A stretch of DNA of 32,675 nt, taken from contig CATLBO010000031.1 of assembly GCA_949879025.1 (NCBI GenBank), positions 1 through 32,675 on the forward strand, given 5' to 3'. Source of the DNA: an uncultured Hungatella sp. (GTDB taxonomy: Bacteria > Bacillota > Clostridia > Lachnospirales > Lachnospiraceae). The position numbers were made by a program, and so were the translations under genes. The notes beneath the pieces were generated by a model. It was not told where the DNA came from, did no database searches, and was given only the letters and a program-made list of their open reading frames with translations. Shown here in pieces: positions 7,401-16,600 of this stretch; the first letter of the stretch is position 1, and each line of letters begins with the position of its first letter.

Positions 7401-8555
7401 TTATTCCGCATTCTCTACTGCTTTTACCGCCGCTGTCTGATAGCCGCCGATAGAAACCGTAACTCCGGCCGCCAGATCTGCATCCGTAGGTTTCTGGGAT
7501 TCATCCACTGCAATCCCTGTTACTTCCTCAGCTGTCTTGCCAACCAGGTAATCTTCCATGGCTGCTGCCTGCTCATACCACTCTTTTCCGATTCCTGAGG
7601 CACCTTTCATGCCATAATCATCCCCCAGCTGTCTTTTCGTCTTCACTCCGCCGGTGAGATCGGAAGTAATCTTACCCTCTGCATCAAACTTTACGGTTCC
7701 CTGGGTAGAGTCGATGATGCAGGCTGTAATCTTTCCCTCTCCGTCTGTGGCAACTGCCACATAGGTAGAATATGCCTGGCACTGTCCATCAGCATCTGCC
7801 TCGGCGTCTTTGGACTTGTCCATATTTGTAATAATTCCCAGCCCCAGCTTGTCTTTTTCCTGAACTCCTTGGGCAGTGGCATTCTCAGCCGCCTCTGCTA
7901 TGGCTTCCTTATAGCTTCCGATTTTAATCGTAACGCCTGCCAGCAAGTCTGCATCCGTTGGCTTGGTAGATTCGTCCACTGCAATTCCTTTTATTTCCTC
8001 AGCAGTTTTTCCAATTGCATACTCTTCCATAGCCTTTGCCTGCTCATACCACTCTTTTCCGATGCCGGAAGCCGCCTTCATGCCATACTTTTCCCCCAGC
8101 TCCTTCTTAGTCTGGAAATCCTGGCTCATAACCACTTTACCCTCTGCAGTAAATCCCATCTTTGTCTGTGCCGTATCCAGCTTACAGCTTACGATCTTTC
8201 CATCTTTGTCTATTACTACTGCTGCTGCCACGGAATCCACTTGGGCAACGCCGTCTGCCTCCCCTGCGTCTTTGGAACTTCCCATAGAAGATACCACTGC
8301 CATGCCCATTCTGAAGCCGTCTTCTCCTGCTGCAGAAGCTTCTTTCTCCGCCTCTGTTTCAGCCTCCTGGCCGGAAGTCTCCTCTGCCTTAGTTTCCTCC
8401 GCCTTAGTTTCTTCTTTCGTCTCAGTCTCCGGCTGGGCCGTTGTGGCCTCCGCCTGCACAGTAGCTGCTGGCTGGCCTTCTTCCTTCTGTCCGCATCCGG
8501 CCAGCAATGCCACTGCCATCATAGATGCCGCTAACATACATACCTGCTTTTTCAT
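7401..8555 (-). CDS. Secreted lipoprotein with two tandem ~145-residue repeats
   Basis: A 384-residue protein of unknown function. A signal peptide ends in the lipobox LLAGC (Cys21), so it should be lipid-anchored on the outer face of the membrane. Residues ~25-75 are a low-complexity Glu/Thr/Ala linker. Two repeats follow (about 82-226 and 239-381). Both carry GxGxVxxMxxSKDA near the start, YGMKxASGIGKEWYEQA, AMExYxxGKTAEE, GIAVDESxKPTDADL and AGVTxxIGxY. The last part is loosely like extracytoplasmic FMN-binding or ligand-binding lipoproteins of Clostridia, but I cannot name a family. The ribosome binding site GGAGG is eight bases from the ATG. It is divergent from a two-component system and has its own terminator. 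Confidence 0.85.
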   Translation of the reverse strand: MKKQVCMLAASMMAVALLAGCGQKEEGQPAATVQAEATTAQPETETKEETKAEETKAEETSGQEAETEAEKEASAAGEDGFRMGMAVVSSMGSSKDAGEADGVAQVDSVAAAVVIDKDGKIVSCKLDTAQTKMGFTAEGKVVMSQDFQTKKELGEKYGMKAASGIGKEWYEQAKAMEEYAIGKTAEEIKGIAVDESTKPTDADLLAGVTIKIGSYKEAIAEAAENATAQGVQEKDKLGLGIITNMDKSKDAEADADGQCQAYSTYVAVATDGEGKITACIIDSTQGTVKFDAEGKITSDLTGGVKTKRQLGDDYGMKGASGIGKEWYEQAAAMEDYLVGKTAEEVTGIAVDESQKPTDADLAAGVTVSIGGYQTAAVKAVENAE

Positions 8556-8689
8556 AAAAATATCCTCCGTCTGTTTTTATCCATTCCGGAATCTTCCTGA
8601 TTGTCCTTTTTGGTGGTGACATTCCAAGAATATCCTTCAGTTTCTTTTATCATACCGACAATTTGTATCAAAAATATGTTTTTATCAGT

Positions 8690-8731
8690 TCGATTTTGTG
8701 ATAAAATACAGGCACAAAGGCACAAAATCGA
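8690..8731. promoter_or_regulatory. 11-bp inverted repeat in the lipoprotein/response-regulator divergent region
   Basis: TCGATTTTGTG (8690-8700) and CACAAAATCGA (8721-8731) are exact reverse complements separated by 20 bases, about three helical turns centre to centre. They lie in the 226-bp region between two divergent genes. This is a candidate operator, possibly bound by the adjacent OmpR-type regulator, though OmpR-family sites are more often direct repeats. Confidence 0.4.
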
Positions 8732-8781
8732 CATGTTTTTCCGATATACTATTGATGAGATTTATGCGAAGGGAGTGCATT

Positions 8782-9474
8782 ATGGACAAAATCCTCATTG
8801 CAGACGATAATATTCAGATAACGAAGATCCTCAGCGAATTTGCCAAAAAAGAAGGCTTTGAGCCCATAGCTGCCTATGACGGCGACCAGGCTCTGGAATT
8901 GTTTCGGCTTAACACGTTTTCAATCATCCTTTTGGATGTCATGATGCCTAAACAGGACGGTTTCGAAGTATGCCGCAAAATCCGCCAAGTCTCGGCTATC
9001 CCCATTATTATGATAACTGCCCGGGGGGAAGACTTTGAACGCATTATGGGACTGGATATTGGCGCTGACGATTATATTGTCAAACCGTTTTCCAGCAGCG
9101 AAGTTATGGCCAGAATCCGGGCCGTCCTGCGGCGCATTGACAGCTCCGGCAAATCCGGGGCACCCTTATGCCTTACCTGGGATAATCTTTCTGTTTCCCT
9201 GGACAAAGCCATTGTGGCCATTGACGGCCAGAATATCGCCCTGACTAAAAAGGAACTGGAGATCTTATGGACCCTGCTGTCCAACCCTGGCAAGATTTTT
9301 TCCAGAGACAATTTGTTAAGCACCCTGTGGGGATATGATTATCTTGGCGACAGCCGCACAGTTGACAACCACATCAAAAGGCTGCGGGCAAAGCTGGACA
9401 AATTCCCTCATCCGTCATGGCAGATTAAAACTATCTGGGGCATGGGATATAAGTTTGAGGGCAGTCCGGCATGA
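8782..9474 (+). CDS. OmpR/PhoB-family response regulator
   Basis: A 230-residue cytosolic transcription regulator. The receiver domain (1-115) has the acidic pair Asp8/Asp9, phospho-acceptor Asp52 in LLDVMMPK, Thr79 and Lys101 in VKPF. The C-terminal winged-helix domain (about 130-228) shows LTKKELEILWTLLSNPG, SRDNLLSTLWGYDY and TVDNHIKRLRAKL, the PhoB-type recognition region. The start at 8782 follows GGGAG; the longer open frame from 8698 adds residues foreign to receivers. The stop overlaps the ATG of the histidine kinase (ATGA), so the two are translationally coupled. The target is unknown; the divergent lipoprotein gene is a reasonable candidate. Confidence 0.95.
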   Translation: MDKILIADDNIQITKILSEFAKKEGFEPIAAYDGDQALELFRLNTFSIILLDVMMPKQDGFEVCRKIRQVSAIPIIMITARGEDFERIMGLDIGADDYIVKPFSSSEVMARIRAVLRRIDSSGKSGAPLCLTWDNLSVSLDKAIVAIDGQNIALTKKELEILWTLLSNPGKIFSRDNLLSTLWGYDYLGDSRTVDNHIKRLRAKLDKFPHPSWQIKTIWGMGYKFEGSPA

Positions 9475-10949
9475 AATATAAAATCACTCGCCGCCTTGAA
9501 GGATATTTTTCTGCTGTACTCCTTCTTTTTTCCGTAACCGTAGGCATTCTGTTTGCTGCTCAGTTTGCCTATCACACTGCCAGCACCCATGAGCTGGAGC
9601 TAAAAAATCAGGCAGTCTCCATGGCAGGCACCATCTCACAGTTTCAGCAGAAAATAGCCTGCCGGCCCGGATCTCAGCGGGGGTACGGCGCTTACCTGCA
9701 GTTCATCAGCGACATCTCTTTAGGGGAGGTATGGCTGGTGGATGAACATGCCCAGACCATTGAACTGGATACCGGCAGCTACTCCCTGTCCTACGCCAAA
9801 TTGCCGGAGGGGACTGAGAATCTGATTGACCAGGTATTTAAGGGGCAGGTGGCAGCCAACAAAGCATTCTCCCCCATGCTGGATGTTTCCTCCATTACAG
9901 TCGGGGCGCCTGTGTATGACAGCGAAGGCAATATTACTGCCGCCTTTCTGCTCCACAGCCCGGTCAATGGAATCCATGACGCCCGCCGTCACAGTATCGC
10001 CATACTCATTGCCTGCATTCTCACTGCCCTGCTTCTCACCTTTGCCCTTTCTGTGGCCCTGACCCGCCATTTTATCAATCCGCTTCAGGAAATCGGACAA
10101 GCGGCAGAAAAAGTTATGGCAGGCGATTATTCCGCCCGGGCCCAGGTAAATCAGGATGACGAAATAGGCGCTTTGGCATCCAATATCAACAACCTTTTTG
10201 CCCAGCTGTCTGACATAGAATCACAGCGCCATAACCTAGACAAGATCCAGCAGGACTTCGTGTCCAATGTTTCCCATGAACTGCGCACCCCGATTACGGT
10301 CATCAAAGGCTCCCTGGAAGTTCTAGAGCAGGGACTTGTTACGGATCAGGGAGAAATGCAGGATTACTTCCGGCAGATGCTGTCAGACACTCTTCACCTT
10401 GAGCGTCTGGTAAATGATCTTCTGGAGCTTTCCAGGCTTCAGAACAGCAATTTTGAGATTTCGAAAGCAAGACTGGACTTGGCAGATGTACTGACGGATT
10501 CCGTCCGCTCCATACAGAGAATATCAGATAAGAAACAGGTAGATATCCTGTTTGAAAACAGTGCTGGAACCGTCCTTTTCTGCGGTGATTACGGACGGCT
10601 GCGGCAGATGTTTCTGATTGTTCTTGACAATGCGGTGAAATTTTCCCCGCCTCACTTCACTGTATCTGTAACCATGCATTATGACCAGCAGAAAAACCAG
10701 TGTGCCATCGCTGTCTCCGACTGCGGATGCGGCATACAGCCAGAAGATATTCCCTACATTTTTAACCGGTTCTATAAAAACCGCTCTGAGTCCAACTACA
10801 GCGGCAGTGGCCTAGGCCTGCCCATTGCAAAGCAGATTGCCAGCCGCCACGGAATCTCTATTACCTGCAAAAGCAACTTCTGTGACAGAACCACATTTAC
10901 GTTTCTGCTGACACCAAAGCAGGACAGCTCCTCCTCATGTCTGGAGTAA
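9471..10949 (+). CDS. Membrane sensor histidine kinase (HAMP, HisKA, HATPase)
   Basis: A 492-residue cognate kinase of the preceding regulator. TM1 spans about 12-32, an extracellular sensor of ~140 residues follows (33-172), and TM2 spans ~174-197. A HAMP linker comes next (FINPLQEIGQAAEKVMAGDY). The dimerisation domain carries His269 in FVSNVSHELRTP. The ATPase domain has the N box DNAVKF, the G1 box SDCGCG, the F box IFNRFYK and the G2 box SGSGLGLPIAKQI. All catalytic boxes are present, so it should be active. It is cotranscribed with the regulator, and a strong terminator follows. The signal is unknown, and no PAS domain or other known sensor is evident. Confidence 0.94.
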   Translation: MKYKITRRLEGYFSAVLLLFSVTVGILFAAQFAYHTASTHELELKNQAVSMAGTISQFQQKIACRPGSQRGYGAYLQFISDISLGEVWLVDEHAQTIELDTGSYSLSYAKLPEGTENLIDQVFKGQVAANKAFSPMLDVSSITVGAPVYDSEGNITAAFLLHSPVNGIHDARRHSIAILIACILTALLLTFALSVALTRHFINPLQEIGQAAEKVMAGDYSARAQVNQDDEIGALASNINNLFAQLSDIESQRHNLDKIQQDFVSNVSHELRTPITVIKGSLEVLEQGLVTDQGEMQDYFRQMLSDTLHLERLVNDLLELSRLQNSNFEISKARLDLADVLTDSVRSIQRISDKKQVDILFENSAGTVLFCGDYGRLRQMFLIVLDNAVKFSPPHFTVSVTMHYDQQKNQCAIAVSDCGCGIQPEDIPYIFNRFYKNRSESNYSGSGLGLPIAKQIASRHGISITCKSNFCDRTTFTFLLTPKQDSSSSCLE

Positions 10950-10983
10950 GCCCATCCGGTATTTTGGTATCCCTGAAACGCAG

Positions 10984-11030
10984 CATGCGGATACGAAAAT
11001 CTGGTAATTTTCGCATCCGCATGTTTTCTT
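10984..11030 (+). terminator. Terminator of the two-component operon
   Basis: CATGCGGAT pairs with ATCCGCATG, with an inner CGAAAAT/ATTTTCG stem, followed by TTTTCTT on the plus strand. Confidence 0.85.
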
Positions 11031-11037
11031 CGGCCTG

Positions 11038-13554
11038 CTAAAGCCTGTTGGAAGTCAAAACCTCTTTTAAAGCCTGTTTCAGCCTGTTGATCTCAATTGG
11101 CTTGCCCAGATGGCCGTTCATCCCCTGGCCAAGGGCACGCTTTTTGTCTTCTTCAAATGCATTGGCTGTCATGGCAAGAATCGGGATGCCGGCCAGTATG
11201 GGGTCGTCCAGTCTCCGAATCCTTCTGGCCGCCTCATATCCATCCATAATAGGCATCTGGATATCCATTAAAATCATGTCATACGTTCCCGGCGCTGACA
11301 TAGTTATCTTTTCCACACAGACAGCTCCATTATCAGCCACATCTACCTGGAATCCTGCCTCTTCCAAAATGGTGGCCGCAATCTCCTGATTCAGCTCATT
11401 GTCCTCTGCCAGAAGAACCCGCTTTCCTTGAAACAGTTCTTCCGCCAGTTCCCATTGGGAAGTGTCTTCAGCCTCATTCTCCTCTTTTGTCTGCTGCACC
11501 AGCGTACTGCGCAGCTCTGATAAAAACAGAGGTTTGGAACAAAATGCCGTAACCCCTGCCTCCCTTGCCTCGTCCTCAATATCTGACCAGTCATAGGCTG
11601 TAAGAATGATGATCTGTTTGCCTTCCCCGATGATCTTCCGAATCCTGCGCACCGTCTCGATGCCATTCATATCTGGCATAATCCAGTCAATAATAAACAC
11701 CTGGAACTCATCGTTTTGCTCCATGGCAAGCTGGGTGCGCAGAACGGCTTCCTTTCCCGACGTGGTCCACTCTGATCGCATTCCAAGGCTTCCCAGCATT
11801 TTAGTAACGCTGACGCAGGTATTGAAGTCGTCATCAGCCACCAAAACGCGGAGTCCTGCCAGTTCCGGGATCTTTTCCGCCTTACACGGTTTTCCTGCCA
11901 GCCGGAAATGAAAAGAAACTGTAAATTGGCTGCCTTTGCCCGCCTCGCTTTCCACGGCAATGGTTCCATTCATCATATCCACGATGTTTTTCGTAATAGC
12001 CATCCCCAGGCCCGTTCCCTGGATGCCGCTGACCGTGGATGTCCGCTCTCGCTCGAAAGGCTCAAAAATGTGCTGTAAAAATTCCTGGCTCATTCCAATG
12101 CCTGTATCCCGGATCTGGAACTCATAAGCGCCGTACCCTTCCGGCGCATAGTTTTTTTCCGCTACCCGGACGCTGATAATGCCCCGGGGATGGGTAAACT
12201 TCAGGGCATTTGAAACGATATTTAAAAGAACCTGATTCAGTCTCAGCTTATCACAGATAATGTTTTCATTTACCACATCCAGGGTATCAATATAGAATTC
12301 CATCTGCTTGGATCGGATATCCGCCTGGACAATAGTCTTTAAGTCATGCATAATATCCGAAAGGCTGCACTCAGCTTCCTCAATCCGCACCTTTCCGCTT
12401 TCAATGCGGCTCATGTCAAGGACATCATTGATCAGGGACAGAAGATGGTTGCTGCTGGTCATAATCTTAGCCAGGTAATCCTTTACCAGTTCTTTATTGT
12501 CAATATGGGTCATGGCAAGCACCGTAAACCCGATAATGGCATTCATAGGGGTCCTTATATCATGAGACATATTGTTAAGGAAATCCGTCTTTGCTTTGTC
12601 GGAACGCTGTGCCTGCTTTAGGGCGTCTTCCAGAAGCTTCCGCTGCCTGGCCAGCTGCTGGTCCAATTCTTTTCTTACTGTAACATCCACCACCAGGCCC
12701 ACATAGGTAACCGACAAGCCGTCGTTTCGCCTGAAAGGCTTTCCTATGGCGTGATGCCACCGGTATCCCTTCTCCCTGGTCAGAATCTGATACTCTGCAT
12801 CAAAAATCTTTTTCTTGCTGCGGTTGGCAATGGTATCATAGAAATCTTCCATAACCCGCTCTTTGTCATCTTTATGAATAAGGTCTGACCACGCCTCAAG
12901 CACATTGGGAAAATCCGTTTCATCTGTATAATCCAACATCCTTCGAAACTCATCACTCCAGGATACGCTTTCCAGTTTTCCTCTGAAATCAAATTCCATG
13001 GTCCACATGCTGGAATCCAGCATCTCGTAAACTGTGTTCAAAGTGTTTGTCTTGTGTTCCAGCTTCTCCAGAGCCCTTATTTTCTCCTCAATCAGAGACT
13101 TGTTCTCCTCTGCCCTCTGCCTCTCCAGATACCGTTCTGTAGCATCTTCCACAAACACATAGAAAATATCTCCGTAAACTTTTGTATGCACAAAGTGTCC
13201 ATAATCCTCAATGTACCGGATTCTGCCGTCTTTGCGGAGAATCCGGTAATTTACATGATCCAAACCGTCTTCCCTCTCCTGGATCTGATGCATAATCTGA
13301 TTGTTAACTTCCTTCAGATCATCAGGATGGACAAGCCCTGAAAACTTATACCCTGTATGTTCCCTGAATTCCTCCTCACTGCTGCATCCGTAAATTTCCA
13401 TAAGCGCTTTGTTTGCGTAAATCAGCCGTCCATCCTCATCTGCGTGATAGATAAAAAATCCCCCTGGCATTCCCTCCATAATCTGTTCCATAACAGGAAA
13501 TGTTGTTTCATTGAAAATCAACGTTGAATTATCTTTTTTTTCGCTTTCACCCAT
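11038..13554 (-). CDS. Hybrid histidine kinase: PAS-PAS-HisKA-HATPase-REC-REC
   Basis: An 838-residue protein with no membrane segment. Two PAS domains with PAC-like ends (about 20-140, ending YVFVEDATERY, and 175-295, ending YVGLVVDVTVR) are joined by a coiled-coil stretch near 140-175. The kinase core has the His box NNMSHDIRTPMNAIIGF, N box NIVSNALKF, G1 IRDTGIGM, F box IFEPFERE and G2 GTGLGMAITKNIV. Two receivers follow: ADDD with IIDWIMPDMNG, and AEDN with ILMDIQMPIMDG. No Hpt domain is seen, so phosphotransfer onward needs a separate protein. It sits alone between polC and a converging two-component operon. The ligand is unknown. GAGGGG precedes the ATG at short spacing, so the exact start is less certain. 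Confidence 0.93.
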   Translation of the reverse strand: MGESEKKDNSTLIFNETTFPVMEQIMEGMPGGFFIYHADEDGRLIYANKALMEIYGCSSEEEFREHTGYKFSGLVHPDDLKEVNNQIMHQIQEREDGLDHVNYRILRKDGRIRYIEDYGHFVHTKVYGDIFYVFVEDATERYLERQRAEENKSLIEEKIRALEKLEHKTNTLNTVYEMLDSSMWTMEFDFRGKLESVSWSDEFRRMLDYTDETDFPNVLEAWSDLIHKDDKERVMEDFYDTIANRSKKKIFDAEYQILTREKGYRWHHAIGKPFRRNDGLSVTYVGLVVDVTVRKELDQQLARQRKLLEDALKQAQRSDKAKTDFLNNMSHDIRTPMNAIIGFTVLAMTHIDNKELVKDYLAKIMTSSNHLLSLINDVLDMSRIESGKVRIEEAECSLSDIMHDLKTIVQADIRSKQMEFYIDTLDVVNENIICDKLRLNQVLLNIVSNALKFTHPRGIISVRVAEKNYAPEGYGAYEFQIRDTGIGMSQEFLQHIFEPFERERTSTVSGIQGTGLGMAITKNIVDMMNGTIAVESEAGKGSQFTVSFHFRLAGKPCKAEKIPELAGLRVLVADDDFNTCVSVTKMLGSLGMRSEWTTSGKEAVLRTQLAMEQNDEFQVFIIDWIMPDMNGIETVRRIRKIIGEGKQIIILTAYDWSDIEDEAREAGVTAFCSKPLFLSELRSTLVQQTKEENEAEDTSQWELAEELFQGKRVLLAEDNELNQEIAATILEEAGFQVDVADNGAVCVEKITMSAPGTYDMILMDIQMPIMDGYEAARRIRRLDDPILAGIPILAMTANAFEEDKKRALGQGMNGHLGKPIEINRLKQALKEVLTSNRL

Positions 13555-13642
13555 GACCCCTCTACATCACTTTCTTATATTTGATTTTTATTCCCCCAAA
13601 ATCATTTATGCCATTTTGCTCCCTGCTGCGTTTTGCCATTCC

Positions 13643-16600
13643 TTATTGCGCAAAATCAAACAGCGAAAGCTGATTGGATTCCGGCAAATCTCCAAACAGC
13701 CCCAGATCACTCATTAAATCACAGATGGTCTTGCTGACCTTTGTCCTGTTCCTGAAATCTTCCTTTGATAAAAACATCCCGTCTTTCACTGCGTCCACCA
13801 CGCCGTCTGCCGCTTTGTCCCCCAGGCCGTCAATGCTGGCAAAGGAAGGCATCAGCTTTCCGCCGACAATCTGGAAATCCCTGGCCTTAGCCTTATATAT
13901 GTCAATAGGTTCAAACTCAAATCCTCTAGCATACATCTCCTGAACTACCCGCATATCCCTCATGGAATCCTGCTCTTTCTTTGACAGGGAATCCCACCGC
14001 TTCTTATAGTCCGCAATATAATGCTCCAGTTTATCCCTTCCCTGGCACATAATCTCATAGCTAAAGGCACTGGCGCGGATACTAAAAAACGCTGCATAGT
14101 AGGCCAATGGATAAAACACTTTGCAGTAAGCAATGCGCCATGCCATCATTACATATGCAGCAGCATGGGCTTTGGGGAACATGTATTTAATCTTCAGACA
14201 TGAATCAATATACCATTGAGGCACGTCATGGGCCAGCATGGCTTGTATCCAGTCATCTTTCAGCCCTTTGCCTTTACGCACTGACTCCATAATAGTAAAA
14301 GAAAGGCCTTCCTCCATTCCTTTTTGAATCAGATACACCATAATATCATCACGACAGCAAATTGCTGTCTGAATGGTAGCCTGACCGCTTAAAATCAGAT
14401 CCTTTGCATTGCCCAGCCACACATCTGTCCCGTGGGCCAGACCGGCGATCCGCACTAGATCTGAAAAATACTTCGGCTTTGCGTCCAAAAGCATCTGCAT
14501 GGCAAAATCCGTTCCGAACTCTGGTACTCCCAGGGCCCCCAGGGGGCATCCGCCTATATCCTCCGGCGTGATTCCCAAAGCCGACGTGTTCTGAAACAGG
14601 GACATAACCTCCTTACAGTCCAGCGGAATGTCTTTTACTGGGTCCAGCCCGGTCAGATCCTGCAGCATGCGGATCATAGTCGGATCATCGTGTCCCAGTA
14701 TATCCAATTTTAAAAGATTGTGATCAATGGAGTGGTAATCAAAATGGGTGGTTACTGTGGTGGTTTCCATATCATTGGCAGGCCGCTGGACTGGAGTAAA
14801 CGAATAAATCTCCTCGCCTACCGGCAGAACCACGATTCCTCCGGGATGCTGCCCTGTGGTGCGCCGCACCCCCACGCAGCCCTGGACAATGCGGTTGATC
14901 TCACAGTTGCGTTTTCGATCCCCCCGCTCCTCATAGTAGTTCTTTACATACCCATAAGCCGTTTTGTCCGCCAGGGTGCCGATTGTCCCGGCCCGGAATG
15001 TCTGTCCCTTCCCGAAAATAACCTCTGTATAATCATGAGCATGGCTTTGGTATTCTCCTGAGAAGTTCAGGTCAATATCCGGCTCTTTGTCGCCCTTAAA
15101 TCCCAGAAATGTCTCAAACGGAATGTCATGCCCATCCTTTTTCATAAGAGTTTTGCATTTGGGACACTCTTTGTCCGGCATGTCACACCCGGACATGCCG
15201 GCAAATCTCCTTACATCTTCTGAATCAAACTCTGAATAATGACATTTTGGGCAGTAGTAGTGAGGGCTTAAAGGATTAACTTCTGTGATCCCCGACATGG
15301 TAGCCACCAGGGAAGATCCTACAGAGCCTCTGGACCCTACCAGATATCCGTCCTCATTTGACTTCCACACCAGCTTCTGGGCAATAATGTACATCACTGC
15401 AAACCCGTTGGAAATAATGGAATTTAACTCTCTCTCCAGCCGCTCTACCACAATTTCAGGCAGTTCTTCTCCATAAAGCTCGTGGGCCTTGTTATAGCAA
15501 ATGGACCTTAAGGTTTCGTCGGAATTTTCGATAACAGGAGGGCATTTGTCCGGCCGTACCGGGGCAATCTTCTCGCACTGATTGGCTATGCGCCTGGTGT
15601 TGGAAATCACCACCTCTTCCGCCTTGTCCGGTCCCAAATACGCAAATTCCTCCAGCATCTCCTGGGTAGTGCGCAGATACAAAGGCGCCTGATCATCGCT
15701 GTCCTTAAATTTTCGGTGAGACATAATGATCCTGCGGTAAATTTCGTCTTCCGGGTCCAGAAAATGCACGTCGCAAGTAGCGCATACCGGCTTATGAAAC
15801 TGCTCGCCTAAGAGGACAATTTTCCGGTTAATGTCTTTTAAGTCCTCCTGGCTGTCTATGGAGCTGTCCTCATCCCGCAGCATAAAGTCATTGTTTCCCA
15901 GAGGCTGAATCTCCAGATAGTCATAAAAATCAACAATCTTTCCCAATTCCCTGTCCGGCACTCCCCGAAGCACTGCCTGGTACAGCTCCCCTGCCTCGCA
16001 GGCGGAACCGATGATCAGCCCTTCACGGTATTTTTTCAGCAGGCTTTTGGGAATTCTGGGTCTTTTATAAAAGTAATCAATATGGGACCAGGACACCAGA
16101 CGGTACAGATTGGTTCGTCCCAGATCATTTTTTGCCAGTATGATTACATGGTAGGAGGGCAGCTTTTTTACCATGTCCACATTGGTGTCCCCAAGAGTGA
16201 TAAGCTCCCGCAGCGAGGACATGCCGCGAGACTTTAACATGTTTAAAAATGTCACGAAGATCTCAGCCGTAGCTTCTGCGTCATCCACTGCCCGGTGATG
16301 GTTTTCCAGAGAAATATTCAGGGCCTTTGCAACTGTGTCCAGCTTGTAACGGCTAATCTGGGGCACCAGTATTCTGGCAAGAGCCACTGTATCAAGCACC
16401 GTGGGATCAAAGTCCAGCCCCATGCGGGCCGCATTCCTGCTGATAAAGCTGATGTCAAAGGAAGCGTTGTGAGCCACCAAAGCCGCTCCCTGACAGAATC
16501 TTAAAAATTCCGGCAGCACTTTGTCTATTTTGGGCGCCTCTAAGACCATGGAGTCATTGATCCCTGTCAGCTGCTCAATCCTAAAGGGAATGGGCTCGTC

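Noticed and set aside
7869-8619. Long plus-strand ORFs of 221 and 218 residues
   Set aside because: Antisense to the repeat lipoprotein; Ser/Leu-rich composition reflects its Glu/Ala/Lys codons.
13555-13642. Terminator between polC and the hybrid kinase gene
   Set aside because: No GC-rich stem with a T run is visible there.
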